Positions 17,063 to 25,867 of a stretch of DNA of 37,123 nt are shown in pieces (the first letter of the stretch is position 1; every line of letters starts with the position of its first letter). The stretch spans positions 1-37,123 of the forward strand of contig CAZYGI010000036.1 in assembly GCA_964647255.1 (NCBI GenBank), in the 5' to 3' direction. A program made the translations under genes and the position numbers. This DNA is from CAWJEL01 sp964647255. Its GTDB lineage: Bacteria > Chloroflexota > Anaerolineae > CG2-30-64-16. Under the pieces are notes generated by a model, which worked only from the letters and a program-made list of their open reading frames with translations, was not told where the DNA came from and searched no databases.

Positions 17063-18009
17063 CAACCTACCAACTCAGGCGCGTCTCCAAAATTCTCCCG
17101 ATACCGCGCCGAAAATTCGGTCACGGTGTAGCGGTGGTTCATCGTGCCGGTCTGCTCCAGGCAGTAGGTGGCGGCCAGGCTGCCGATGCGGCCGGTCACT
17201 TCCCACGGGTAGCCGCGCACCAGTCCGGTGAGCAGCCCCCCGCGGAACGCGTCGCCGACGCCGGTGGGGTCCACGATGGCGGTCGGCCGCGCCACGGGCA
17301 CGTCCACGCGCCGCTCCCTGGACATGAAGGTAGCGCCGTCGGCCCCGCGCGTCACCACCAGCAGCTCGACCTGCGCCAGGATGCCCGCCTCGTCCAGGCC
17401 GGTCTTCTGCTTCAGCACTTCCAGCTCGTAGTCGTTGACGGTCATGGCGTACGCGCCCGCCATGCCGGCCAGCACCTGCTCGCCGCTGAAGCGCGCGAGC
17501 TGCTGGCTGGGGTCGAAGATGAACTTGATGCCCAGCTCGCGGCACTCGACGCAGTTGCGCAGCATCCCCTCGGGGTCGTGCGGCGAGATGATGGTGTAGT
17601 CAATCTCGTTCAGGTCAAGACCCCGATAAGTCAGGTCGCGGCCGTGGCTCATCGCGCCGGAGTGGAACCCGGCGATCTGGTTCTGCGCCAGGTCGGTGAT
17701 GACGGTGAAGGTCGCGGTGAACTCGCCGGGATAGGCAACGACGAGCGACGTGTCAATGCCGTGCCCTTCGAGCCACGCCCGGAAGTCACCGAAATCCTCG
17801 CCGACCGCGCCCATCAGCCGCGGCCGCTCGCCGAGCAGCGCCATGGTGTAGGCAATGTTCGGCCCGATGCCCCCGCGGCTCATGGTCTTCTCTTCGACCA
17901 GGAAGCTGACGCTGATCTTGCCCGTCTCCGGGAGGATGTGCTCCAGGAACCGGCCGGGATATTTCATGATGGTGTCGGTTGCGATCGAACCGGTGATGAT
18001 GACGGACAT
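17059..18009 (-). CDS. PfkB-family sugar/nucleoside kinase, probably adenosine kinase
   Basis: A 316-residue ribokinase-fold protein starting MSVIITGSIATDTIM, with SRGGIGPNIAYTMALLG near residues 44-60 (substrate-binding lid side), LLVVTRGADGA near 217 and the ATP/anion-hole signature DPTGVGDAFRGG near 246-257, where Asp253 is the expected catalytic base. The start at 18009 has GAGG 4 bp upstream. Together with ahcY and metK it would phosphorylate the adenosine released from S-adenosylhomocysteine. That substrate is inferred from the neighbours; the family also contains ribokinases and fructokinases. Confidence 0.88.
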   Translation of the reverse strand: MSVIITGSIATDTIMKYPGRFLEHILPETGKISVSFLVEEKTMSRGGIGPNIAYTMALLGERPRLMGAVGEDFGDFRAWLEGHGIDTSLVVAYPGEFTATFTVITDLAQNQIAGFHSGAMSHGRDLTYRGLDLNEIDYTIISPHDPEGMLRNCVECRELGIKFIFDPSQQLARFSGEQVLAGMAGAYAMTVNDYELEVLKQKTGLDEAGILAQVELLVVTRGADGATFMSRERRVDVPVARPTAIVDPTGVGDAFRGGLLTGLVRGYPWEVTGRIGSLAATYCLEQTGTMNHRYTVTEFSARYRENFGDAPELVGW

Positions 18010-18149
18010 GATACCTCGTGATACATGATGTAATGCCTACTGGATTCGAGGCTTTAGCCGGTCACCTGGCTTCCACACACAGACCGCCTAATGGCTCGAT
18101 TCCGCCAACCCGTCCCTAACCTGAACTGCGCCCCTGTTCTGCTATCCAA

Positions 18150-18178
18150 TTGCCAGATTCGAGCGATCGATGTATACT
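18150..18178 (+). promoter_or_regulatory. Sigma70-type promoter facing away from pfkB
   Basis: TTGCCA (18150-18155), 17-bp spacer, TATACT (18173-18178) on the plus strand, the only clear plus-strand promoter in the left half. It points at the structured RNA candidate that begins about 7 bp later. Confidence 0.7.
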
Positions 18179-18184
18179 CTTACC

Positions 18185-18267
18185 AGATCGGGTGGCCCGT
18201 GGCCTTCCTGGAACACCACCAGGGACTAAGCGGGCGATGGGCGTGCAGCTCCCCCGATTGTTTTTAT
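18185..18267 (+). ncRNA. Candidate small structured RNA of about 80 nt
   Basis: The predicted transcript starts at about 18185. Its ends pair (atcggg 18187-18192 with cccgat 18253-18258) and are followed by tgtttttattt, so the closing stem doubles as terminator. Inside, gcccg (18195-18199) pairs with cgggc (18231-18235) and cctgg (18207-18211) with ccagg (18219-18223), giving a bulged rod with one large asymmetric loop. It lacks the GGAAGCAGC-type loop of SRP RNA and is far too short for 6S RNA. Its 3' end touches the stop codon of the convergent methyltransferase gene. I do not recognise the family; the structure was paired by hand. Confidence 0.5.
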
Positions 18268-19199
18268 TTCCCGTTCTTCGTCGCTATTCTCTGTTCAGCC
18301 AGTCTTTGCTCGGCCAGCGCACAGTATTCGGCAGATAGCTCATACCCCACATAGTGTCGCCCCGTCAGCCTGGCCGCAATCGCCGTCGAGCCGGACCCCA
18401 TGAACGGATCGAGCACCACGTCGCCCGGCTGGGTGTAGAGCTGGATCACCCGCCTGGGCAGTTCGACCGGATAGGGCGCGGGATGCGCCACGGACGATTC
18501 GGTGGTCATCTCCCAGACCGTCTCGCCGGGGACGGCCGCCTGGCTCCACACCGCCCGCGCGATGGATTCGGCGATCCAGGCGTCATCTTTGCCGCGCTTG
18601 CGCGCGTCGGCCAGCTTGTCGGCGATCTTCCGCTGCAGCTCCGGCAGCAGCTCTTCGGGCCGCCAGATGCTGCGCGTCCAGGCGACGAACTGGTTGCCGG
18701 TGACGCCCGATTCGCCGCCGTCGAGCTTGAGTTGATCCTTGCTCCAGACGGTGATGTACTCGTGTACGTCGCGCAGCGTCGGGTTCGAGGCCCGGCCGAA
18801 GCTGCCCCAGGCGGTCGAGATCCCGGCCGATGCCCCTTTGTCCCAGATGATGTGCCCGCGGTGCAGCCACGTCTGTCCACTCGTCCGCAACTGCTCGTCA
18901 ATCAGGCTCACCAGCGACAGATACGGCTTGCGGTCGGTGTTGGCGACGTTGATACACAGCCGTCCGCCCGGCACCAACACACGATAACACTCTAGCCACA
19001 CCGCGTTCAGCAAGCTGACATACGCATCTAGGCTCAGATTGTCGTCGTGGTCGCTGTAGTCCTTCGCCACGTTGTACGGCGGCGAGGTGACCACAAGCTG
19101 CACCGACGCATCCGGCACGGCGTCCATGTGTCGCGCGTCGCCGCAGAAAATATGATCCAGCCAAACCGCCGACTCACCTGCCACCGTTTTCATCTCCAT
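18264..19199 (-). CDS. Orphan site-specific DNA methyltransferase (N4-cytosine or N6-adenine)
   Basis: A 311-residue enzyme transferring methyl from SAM to DNA. The catalytic motif TSPPYN is at residues 38-43 and the SAM-binding DPFMGSGSTAIAA near 263-275, so the order is catalytic first, SAM site last (beta-type). TSPPY suggests N4-cytosine but also occurs in adenine enzymes. The central 100 residues should hold the target-recognition domain. No restriction endonuclease or specificity subunit is adjacent. Start ATG 19199 is chosen at MEMKTVAG; longer starts read into a dispersed repeat. It follows mtnA by 117 bp and could share its SAM-riboswitch-controlled transcript. Confidence 0.93.
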   Translation of the reverse strand: MEMKTVAGESAVWLDHIFCGDARHMDAVPDASVQLVVTSPPYNVAKDYSDHDDNLSLDAYVSLLNAVWLECYRVLVPGGRLCINVANTDRKPYLSLVSLIDEQLRTSGQTWLHRGHIIWDKGASAGISTAWGSFGRASNPTLRDVHEYITVWSKDQLKLDGGESGVTGNQFVAWTRSIWRPEELLPELQRKIADKLADARKRGKDDAWIAESIARAVWSQAAVPGETVWEMTTESSVAHPAPYPVELPRRVIQLYTQPGDVVLDPFMGSGSTAIAARLTGRHYVGYELSAEYCALAEQRLAEQRIATKNGK

Positions 19200-19264
19200 A
19201 CAAGGTGATTCTGTGATCCGGATTCTGTGGAATAAGGCATCCTGGCTGCTTGCACCCTGCCGAC

Positions 19265-19316
19265 GCGAGATTCTTCGCTGGCGCCTCACCGTACGAGCAT
19301 TGAGCCGTCAACCCGC

Positions 19317-19327
<11 letters not shown>
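19265..19327 (+). repeat. Dispersed 63-bp repeat, copy A
   Basis: Begins gcgagattcttcgctggcg and ends acccgctcagaatgaca. Copy B at 22476-22539 has the same ends, orientation and length within one base, with scattered mismatches in the middle. Copy A lies between mtnA and the methyltransferase gene. Confidence 0.75.
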
Positions 19328-20402
<1,075 letters not shown>

Positions 20403-20413
20403 GGTGCTCCTGT

Positions 20414-20501
20414 CCTCACCCCTGGCCTTCGGCCATCCCCTCTCCCCTAAGCGTAGCGCGGCTCAGGAGAGGGTAGAGCGGCCAGGGGGAGTGGGGTGAG
20501 G
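20414..20501. repeat. Imperfect palindromic element in the mtnA leader
   Basis: Outer arms cctcacccc (20414-20422) and ggggtgagg (20493-20501) and inner arms ccctctcc (20438-20445) and ggagaggg (20466-20473) face each other. It lies between the riboswitch terminator and the mtnA ribosome-binding site and resembles a common Chloroflexota-type 'cctcacccc' dispersed repeat. Confidence 0.7.
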
Positions 20502-20506
20502 TCAAC

Positions 20507-20533
20507 AAAAAACGCCCTCCAAGAGGAGGGCGT
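20507..20533 (-). terminator. Intrinsic terminator of the SAM-I riboswitch
   Basis: On the minus strand, a 9-bp stem (acgccctcc / ggagggcgt, loop of four) is followed by six T. It lies directly downstream of the aptamer, as expected for an OFF switch when SAM is bound. Confidence 0.93.
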
Positions 20534-20560
20534 ATGCAGTATGCATTAACTGAAGCCGAC

Positions 20561-20778
20561 CTCTCATCTTTCAACCATAACGGTTGGCGGAATTGGCACC
20601 TACCTGTGAGAAAGAGACGCGAGATCAAGATGGAGGCAGAGATAGAGATGCAAGGCGGAAAAATCGCCTCTATCTCTCGTCTCCGGTCTCTCGTCTTTAT
20701 CCGCAACCGGTCTCCGGGGCTCCAGGTGGTTGCCGGGGGTTCACAGGGCCGATCCCTCCCCCCCTCTGGATGAGTGTC
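20561..20778 (-). promoter_or_regulatory. SAM-I (S-box) riboswitch aptamer
   Basis: The minus strand reads CTCATCCAGAG, then GGAGGGATCGGCCC, GAACCCCCGGCAACC, GGTGCCAATTCC and finally GAAAGATGAGAG, that is, every conserved SAM-I block in order, with the first and last pairing to form P1 (20774-20768 with 20564-20569). The P3 arm region is long, about 80 nt. The aptamer lies between a consensus promoter and a terminator, upstream of mtnA, so SAM binding should end transcription early and spare methionine salvage. Confidence 0.96.
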
Positions 20779-20802
20779 CAGGGTTATTCAATTGATAAAT
20801 AC

Positions 20803-20836
20803 GGCGAAGCAAGAATGTAACCGACCTTGCTTCGCC
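20803..20836 (-). other. 11-bp hairpin upstream of the riboswitch
   Basis: ggcgaagcaag (20803-20813) pairs exactly with cttgcttcgcc (20826-20836), loop 12 nt. It starts just after the predicted mtnA transcription start; the following bases are only T-rich, so a terminator for the upstream trmH gene is possible but weak. Confidence 0.5.
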
Positions 20837-20849
20837 CGAACGGTGAAAA

Positions 20850-20878
20850 AGTATAGCTCAGAGAGGCGATTTTGTCAA
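20850..20878 (-). promoter_or_regulatory. Consensus sigma70-type promoter for riboswitch-mtnA
   Basis: TTGACA (20878-20873), 17-bp spacer, TATACT (20855-20850). The trmH stop codon TGA lies inside the -35 box. Transcription should begin near 20843, followed by hairpin, riboswitch and mtnA. Confidence 0.9.
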
Positions 20879-21693
20879 AACAAGTTCTCACGCAGCCAAA
20901 GATACATCAGGACGCCGCCCGCCACTGCCACGTTCAGCGACTCCGCCTTGCCGACGATCGGCAGCTTCGCCCAGTCACGGATTTGGTCAGCCACATCGGG
21001 CGACAGGCCGCGCGCCTCGTTGCCGAGGACGAGCGCCACGCCGCCCCGCCATAGCCCGGCGCCCCAGGTCTCGCCCAGATGCGGATCGGCGCCGACGGGC
21101 CGCAGGCCGCGCGCGGCCAACCAGGCAAAAAACGCCGGCACATCTCGGACGCTGACAACCGGGATGTTGAACAGCGACCCCATGCTGCCGCGCACGGTCT
21201 TCGGGTCGAACGGATCAACGCACGGCTCCACCAGGATGACGGCGGCGGCGCCAACTGAGTCGGCCGTGCGCATGAGGGTGCCGAGGTTGCCGGGGTCTTG
21301 CAGCCGATCCACCACCACCACCAACTCACAGCCGGTCAGCGCCAGCGCGGACAGGGGCGTCTCGGTCAAGCGGAAGGTTGCCACGATGCCCTGCGGCTCT
21401 TCGCGATCCGATAGCGCCGCCATAACGTGCGGGGCAACGCGCAGGAGGAGAGCCCCAGCTTGGCGGAAGCGCTCCAGCAGCGCCGGCGCGGCTGAGCCCG
21501 CAAACTGCTCGGGGCAGTAGAAGACTTCGTGGGCCGCGGCGCTGCTATCAAGGGCCATGTGCAGAAGCTGCAATCCTTCGACCAGGTAGCGCCCCTGGGC
21601 CTGGCGGTATTTGCGCTGCGTCAGCTTGCGCGCCGCCATCACGCGCGGATTGCCGGTGCTGGTGATGGTTGAAAGAGGAGTTTCTGCTGCCAT
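20875..21693 (-). CDS. SpoU/TrmH-family RNA 2'-O-ribose methyltransferase
   Basis: A 272-residue SPOUT protein. The N-terminal 110 residues are the substrate-binding part (starting near STGNPRVMAARKL, with YLVEGLQLL). The catalytic knot has motif 1 VDRLQDPGNLGTLMRTAD near residues 127-144, motif 2 ALVLGNEARGLS near 219-230 and motif 3 LPIVGKAESLNVAVAGG near 243-259. It methylates a ribose in rRNA or tRNA; the target base cannot be read from the sequence. It is the last gene of the pyrG-to-trmH minus-strand run. Confidence 0.93.
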   Translation of the reverse strand: MAAETPLSTITSTGNPRVMAARKLTQRKYRQAQGRYLVEGLQLLHMALDSSAAAHEVFYCPEQFAGSAAPALLERFRQAGALLLRVAPHVMAALSDREEPQGIVATFRLTETPLSALALTGCELVVVVDRLQDPGNLGTLMRTADSVGAAAVILVEPCVDPFDPKTVRGSMGSLFNIPVVSVRDVPAFFAWLAARGLRPVGADPHLGETWGAGLWRGGVALVLGNEARGLSPDVADQIRDWAKLPIVGKAESLNVAVAGGVLMYLWLRENLF

Positions 21694-21781
21694 AGTGTCG
21701 TCAGATGCCCGTGCCTTGATGCCCGGCGAGCGAACGGCGCCAGCCTATCCGCGTCATCCGCGTTCTTCGGCGTCCCATTAT

Positions 21782-22357
21782 TCAACCGCCGAACGATGAC
21801 AGCGCCCGACGCAGGCGTTCCTCCACGTCGGTGACGTCGCGCGGCAGTGATTGCACGGCGCGCTGCGCCTCGACGATGCTGTAGCCGAGCGCGGTCAACG
21901 CATCAATCACAGCCGCGTCCGCTTCCGTCAGCGCGGCCAACCCTTCGGCCACCTCAACTGGGCCGATCTTGTCCTTCAGCTCCAGCACGATCTTCTGCGC
22001 GGTCTTCTTGCCGATGCCGGGGATGCGCGCCAGGACGTCGGGCTGATCCTGGCCGACGGCGAGGCGTAAGGCATCGGGCGCCATGCCGGAAAGCAACGCC
22101 AGCGCCAGCTTCGGCCCCACGCCCGAGACAGCGATCAAGTGCGCGAAGAGCGCCAACTCCTCCGCCGTGCCGAAACCGATCAGCGAAAGATCGTCTTCGC
22201 GCACCACCAGGTGCGTGTGCAGAGAGATGACCTCGCCTAGCCGGGCCGCCGCGAGGGTCGGCTGCGTGCAAAGCACGCGGAGCCCGACACCCCCCACGTC
22301 CACAACCAGAGCGTCTTTTGCCACGGCTCGGATACGGCCCTCGACAGATGCAATCAT
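21782..22357 (-). CDS. ruvA: Holliday junction branch migration subunit RuvA
   Basis: A 191-residue protein starting MIASVEGRIRAV, with the acidic pin region near residues 50-60 (VREDDLSLIGF), the helix-hairpin-helix parts LIAVSGVGPKLALALLS near 74-90 and IPGIGKKTAQKIVLELKDK near 112-130, and the mobile C-terminal domain III (ALTALGYSIVEAQRAV). It binds four-way junctions as a tetramer and works with RuvB and RuvC. GAGG precedes ATG 22357. RuvB is not in this window. ruvC and yebC lie just upstream, a common bacterial order. Confidence 0.97.
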   Translation of the reverse strand: MIASVEGRIRAVAKDALVVDVGGVGLRVLCTQPTLAAARLGEVISLHTHLVVREDDLSLIGFGTAEELALFAHLIAVSGVGPKLALALLSGMAPDALRLAVGQDQPDVLARIPGIGKKTAQKIVLELKDKIGPVEVAEGLAALTEADAAVIDALTALGYSIVEAQRAVQSLPRDVTDVEERLRRALSSFGG

Positions 22358-22404
22358 GCGACCTCAATACAGGATTACATTGGCAATACGGCAACAATCA
22401 CCGA

Positions 22405-22539
22405 TGTCACCCTGAGCGGATGGGCCCCATAAAGTACGTTGCGGCGAAAAGTCAGCGAAGGGTCTCGTTTCCACTGCGAGATTCGTCGCTGGCGATCTGC
22501 CGTATCTGATGTTGAGCCGAATACCCGCTCAGAATGACA
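22405..22539. repeat. Inverted pair of 'ctgagcgg' elements in the ruvC-ruvA gap; contains dispersed repeat copy B
   Basis: The ends tgtcaccctgagcgg (22405-22419) and ccgctcagaatgaca (22525-22539) are near-complements (two mismatches). The right half, 22476-22539, matches copy A at 19265-19327. The 207-bp gap holds nothing else recognisable. Confidence 0.75.
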
Positions 22540-22564
22540 GTCGTTGCCGACAATTTTATCCACG

Positions 22565-23065
22565 TCAAGACACAGCTTCGCCCACCATACGGCGCAGCCG
22601 TGCGCTGTGCAGGTGGCAAACGGCCACGGCCACGGCGTCGGCGGCGTCGTCGGGGTGGGGAACTTCGTCCAGGCCCAGCAGCATCCGCACCATCTCCTGC
22701 ATCTGGCGCTTATCCGCGCCGCCGTAGCCGACCAACGCTTGCTTGACCTCAGCGGGCTTGTACTCGTACACCGGCAGCCCGGCCTGCGCCGCGGCGAGCA
22801 GCACCACCCCGCGCGCCTGACCGACCGTCAGCGCGGTGGTGACATTCCGGCCGAAGAACAACGCCTCCACGGCCAGCGCGTCCGGGGCATGCTCGCGGAT
22901 CAGGGCCGCTGCCTGCTGATGGATCGCCCGCAGGCGCTCCGGCATCGGGGTGTCCGGCTCCGTGAGGATGACGCCGCAGCGCACCAGCCGCGCCTCGCCG
23001 GCCTCATCCTCAGTGACCACGCCGAAGCCGGTCGTCGCCGTGCCCGGATCAATGCCTAAGATCAT
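22565..23065 (-). CDS. ruvC: Holliday junction resolvase RuvC
   Basis: A 166-residue endonuclease that cuts paired strands at four-way junctions. The four acidic residues are visible: Asp in ILGIDPGTATTG near residue 6, Glu in AVEALFFGRN near 67, and two Asp in HPDDAADAVAVAVCH near 138-141. Start ATG 23065 overlaps the yebC stop as TGATG; a GTG three bases earlier is also possible. Confidence 0.97.
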   Translation of the reverse strand: MILGIDPGTATTGFGVVTEDEAGEARLVRCGVILTEPDTPMPERLRAIHQQAAALIREHAPDALAVEALFFGRNVTTALTVGQARGVVLLAAAQAGLPVYEYKPAEVKQALVGYGGADKRQMQEMVRMLLGLDEVPHPDDAADAVAVAVCHLHSARLRRMVGEAVS

Positions 23066-23811
23066 CACTCCATCGCCGCCAGCGCTTCCTCGGTGATCTC
23101 CAGGTTCGAATAGACCTTGGCGACGTCGTCCAGCTCTTCCAGGGCCTCCACCAGGTTCATCACCTGGAGGGTGTCAGACGGGCTCAGGGACACGGAAGTC
23201 TTCGGGACCATCGTCAATTCAGCGGTTTCCAGCTTGTACTTGGCGTCCACGAACGCCTGGCGCACCCCTTGCAGATCGGTCGGCGCGGTGTAGACTTCCG
23301 CGGTCTCATCACCGAACTGGACGTCATCGGCGCCGGCATCCAGCGCCAGCTCAAAGATCTTGTCCTGGTTGCGGCCGGCCAGGTCAACGGCAATATAACC
23401 CTTTGAGTCGAAGAGCCAGCCCACACTGCCGGCCTCGCCCAGGCTGCCGCCCCCGCGCGTCAGCGCGCGGCGCAGCTCGGAGACAGTGCGGTTCTTGTTA
23501 TCGGTCACGGTCTGGATGTAAATCGCCACACCATGCGGCCCGTAGCCTTCATAGGTCACCTCTTCGAGCACCGCGCCATCCTCACCGAGGCCCGCGCCGC
23601 GCTTGATCGCGCGGTCAATATTGTCCTTGGGCATATTCTCGGCCTTGGCCTTGTCAATAATCAGCCGCAGGCGGAAGTTGAAGTTCGGGTCGGCGCCTTC
23701 GCGCGCCGCCAGTTGCAGCTCACGCGCATACTTGGTGAACACCTGGCCGCGCTTGGCGTCCGCCGCGCCCTTCTTCCGCTTGATCGTAGCCCATTTTGAA
23801 TGTCCAGACAT
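23065..23811 (-). CDS. yebC: YebC/PmpR-family protein (TACO1-like)
   Basis: A 248-residue protein of normal length starting MSGHSKWATIKRKKGAADAKRG, the family signature, followed by NMPKDNIDRAIKRG near residues 59-72 and YEGYGPHGVAIYIQ near 88-101. Family members act as DNA-binding regulators or, as shown for some, relieve ribosome stalling at proline-rich stretches. A G-rich site precedes ATG 23811. The upstream gap (23812-23930) holds short repeats (gacgaatgacgaatt, gcacgtattgcacc) and no clear promoter. Confidence 0.96.
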   Translation of the reverse strand: MSGHSKWATIKRKKGAADAKRGQVFTKYARELQLAAREGADPNFNFRLRLIIDKAKAENMPKDNIDRAIKRGAGLGEDGAVLEEVTYEGYGPHGVAIYIQTVTDNKNRTVSELRRALTRGGGSLGEAGSVGWLFDSKGYIAVDLAGRNQDKIFELALDAGADDVQFGDETAEVYTAPTDLQGVRQAFVDAKYKLETAELTMVPKTSVSLSPSDTLQVMNLVEALEELDDVAKVYSNLEITEEALAAME

Positions 23812-23930
23812 AGTTTGCCCCCCATTGACGAATGACGAATTTTAGATTGCACGTATTGCACCATGAAGGGCCGATACGCCGCTCACAGGCAGTACGAAAT
23901 GCAGACTACCTATACTTCCAATTGCCTGGT

Positions 23931-25544
23931 CTACCTGTCCCGCTGTTTGCTCACAGCTTCCAAAAACGCCCGAAATAGTGGGTGCGGCCGGTTGGGCCGG
24001 GAACGAAACTCCGGGTGGAACTGCGTGCCGAGCATCCACGGGTTCAGACCGGGGTCCAGCTCAGCAATTTCCACCAGCCGGCCGTCGGGCGAGAGGCCGC
24101 TGAAACGCAGGCCGGCCGCGCTGGCTGCCTGGCGATAGCGGTTGTTGAACTCCCAGCGATGGCGATGGCGTTCGCGCACCGTGACCTGCGGCGCGTAGGC
24201 CGCGGCAGCCAGGCTGCCCGGCTGCAAGGCGCACGGCCAAAGCCCCAACCGCATCGTGCCGCCCATGTCCTCGATCCCCTGCTGATCGGGCATCAGGCTG
24301 ATGATCGGGTTTGGCGTCTTCGGATTGAACTCCGTGCTGTTCGCGTCCGCCAGGCCCAAGATGTTGCGGGCGAACTCGATGCACATCACCTGCATCCCCA
24401 GGCAGAGGCCAAAGTAGGGCAGCCGGTGCTCGCGGGCGTAACGCGCCGCGTTGATCTTGCCTTCAATGCCGCGCTCGCCGAAGCCGCCCGGCACCAGGAC
24501 GCCCTGCGCACCCGTCAGCGCGTCGAGGCCGCCGGGGTGTTCCAGGCTTTCGGAGTGCACCCAGAGCAACTCGACGTCGCGGTCAATGGCCCAGGCTGCA
24601 TGGCGCAGCGACTCGCGCACGCTCATGTAGGCGTCCTCAAGCTCGACGTATTTGCCGACCAGTGCGACCTTCACCGCGGGCTTTGGCTTGCGGATTTGCG
24701 CGACGAGCTGGCGCCAGCCGGCCAGGTCGGGCGCGTCCATCTTCAGCCCCAACCGCTCGGCGACAAAATCGGCCACGCCCTCGTCTTCGAGCATCAACGG
24801 CACCTCGTAGACGCTGCTGGCCGTGTAGGCGGGCACCACCGCGCGCGAGTCCACGTCGGTGAAAAGCGCGATTTTGTCGCGCACGCTCTGGCTCACCGGC
24901 TGATCCGAGCGGCAGACGATCATGTCCGGCTGGATGCCGATGCCGCGCAGCTCGGCGACGCTGTGCTGTGTGGGTTTGGTCTTCAACTCGTTGCTGCCGG
25001 AGATATAAGGAAGCAGCGTGACGTGGACGTAGAGAGTGTTGCCGCGGCCCACGTCCTTGCGCATCTGGCGGATCGCTTCCAGGAACGGCAGCCCCTCGAT
25101 GTCGCCCACCGTCCCGCCCACCTCGACAATCAGCACATCGGCGTCGCTCTGCCGGCCCGCGTCCACAATGCGCCGCTTGATCTCGTTGGTCACGTGCGGG
25201 ATCACCTGGATCGTGCCGCCCAGGAAGTCGCCGCGGCGCTCGCGCGCCAGCACGTCGTTGTAAATCTGCCCGGTGGTGATGTTGTTGATGCGGCCCAGGT
25301 TCTCGTCCACGAACCGCTCGTAGTGGCCCAGATCCAGGTCGGTTTCCGCGCCGTCGTCGGTGACGAACACCTCGCCGTGCTGGTAGGGCGACATCGTGCC
25401 AGGATCCACGTTGAGATACGGGTCGAGCTTCTGGATTGAGACGCGCACGCCGCGGCTCTTGAGCAGCCGGCCAATGGACGCGGCCGTCACACCCTTGCCC
25501 AGGCCGCTGACCACACCGCCGGTAACGAAGATGTAGGCTGTCAC
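23931..25544 (-). CDS. pyrG: CTP synthase
   Basis: A 537-residue cytosolic enzyme making CTP from UTP with ammonia from glutamine. The N-terminal synthetase domain begins TAYIFVTGGVVSGLGKG with the P-loop, then DPGTMSPYQHGEVF and VGGTVGDIEGLPF near 140. The glutaminase domain has VPGGFGERG near 351, the nucleophile Cys in GLCLGMQVM near 380 and the HPEF end near 512. I chose GTG 25544, preceded by GAGGGG at 7 bp; a TTG further upstream adds six unconserved residues. A leader with a terminator hairpin precedes it. Confidence 0.97.
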   Translation of the reverse strand: MTAYIFVTGGVVSGLGKGVTAASIGRLLKSRGVRVSIQKLDPYLNVDPGTMSPYQHGEVFVTDDGAETDLDLGHYERFVDENLGRINNITTGQIYNDVLARERRGDFLGGTIQVIPHVTNEIKRRIVDAGRQSDADVLIVEVGGTVGDIEGLPFLEAIRQMRKDVGRGNTLYVHVTLLPYISGSNELKTKPTQHSVAELRGIGIQPDMIVCRSDQPVSQSVRDKIALFTDVDSRAVVPAYTASSVYEVPLMLEDEGVADFVAERLGLKMDAPDLAGWRQLVAQIRKPKPAVKVALVGKYVELEDAYMSVRESLRHAAWAIDRDVELLWVHSESLEHPGGLDALTGAQGVLVPGGFGERGIEGKINAARYAREHRLPYFGLCLGMQVMCIEFARNILGLADANSTEFNPKTPNPIISLMPDQQGIEDMGGTMRLGLWPCALQPGSLAAAAYAPQVTVRERHRHRWEFNNRYRQAASAAGLRFSGLSPDGRLVEIAELDPGLNPWMLGTQFHPEFRSRPNRPHPLFRAFLEAVSKQRDR

Positions 25545-25560
25545 AGCACACCCCTCACAC

Positions 25561-25595
25561 AAACAACAAAGACACGGGGATACCTCCCCGTGTCT
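25561..25595 (-). terminator. Attenuator-like terminator in the pyrG leader
   Basis: A perfect 11-bp stem (agacacgggga / tccccgtgtct, loop of four) is followed on the minus strand by tttgttgttt. It lies between the pyrG promoter and start codon, with only about 16 bp left before the GTG, so it is positioned to control read-through into pyrG. Confidence 0.85.
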
Positions 25596-25604
25596 CTGGC
25601 GAGT

Positions 25605-25684
25605 TCAAATCAAACGACGGCAAAATGTCGGAAACTTCAGAACCTTGCGCAAGTTGATCATCGCTGCTCTCGAAGAAAATCCAT
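25605..25684 (-). other. Two tiny overlapping leader ORFs upstream of pyrG
   Basis: ATG 25684 opens an eight-residue frame (MDFLREQR) whose TGA overlaps the ATG of an 18-residue frame (MINLRKVLKFPTFCRRLI, 25661-25605). GAGAG precedes the second. They end 10 bp before the terminator stem. Translation is unproven. Confidence 0.35.
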
Positions 25685-25701
25685 CTGGTTGACTGGCGCA
25701 G

Positions 25702-25730
25702 ATGATAGCACAGATCGGCCAGGGGCACAA
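25702..25730 (-). promoter_or_regulatory. Promoter for pyrG with extended -10
   Basis: TTGTGC (25730-25725), 17-bp spacer, TGC-TATCAT (-10 at 25707-25702) on the minus strand, about 100 bp upstream of the leader terminator. Confidence 0.7.
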
Positions 25731-25779
25731 CTGCGCAAAGAACCGAAATACGGGACAAAAGACCAAAAGACGCGAACCG

Positions 25780-25808
25780 TTGACGCCCACACGAAAATCG
25801 TGTACACT
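25780..25808 (+). promoter_or_regulatory. Promoter of the CHAT operon with palindrome in the spacer
   Basis: TTGACG (25780-25785), 17-bp spacer, TACACT (25803-25808). The spacer contains acacga-aaa-tcgtgt (25789-25803), a 6-bp inverted repeat ending in the -10 box, a typical place for a repressor site. The start codon is 60 bp downstream. With the divergent pyrG promoter it accounts for the 323-bp gap. Confidence 0.7.
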
Positions 25809-25867
25809 GCAACCACAATAAGGAATATGACTCACTCAGTGAAATCGGCCGGCCCACAGGAGGCTCT

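Noticed and set aside
18010..18149. SAM- or SAH-sensing riboswitch upstream of pfkB-ahcY-metK
   Set aside because: I looked for the SAM-I blocks and an SAH-type core on the minus strand and found neither; only a weak 'ggctttagcc' palindrome is present.
18185..18267. Small RNA candidate as SRP (4.5S) RNA or 6S RNA
   Set aside because: No GGAAGCAGC-type loop for SRP; length about 80 nt and no large central bubble for 6S.
18264..19199. Restriction-modification system
   Set aside because: No endonuclease or specificity gene is adjacent; neighbours are mtnA and pfkB.
25561..25595. pyrG hairpin as the terminator of a convergent or upstream gene
   Set aside because: No minus-strand gene lies between it and the divergent CHAT operon, and its T-rich side faces pyrG, so it must act on the pyrG leader.
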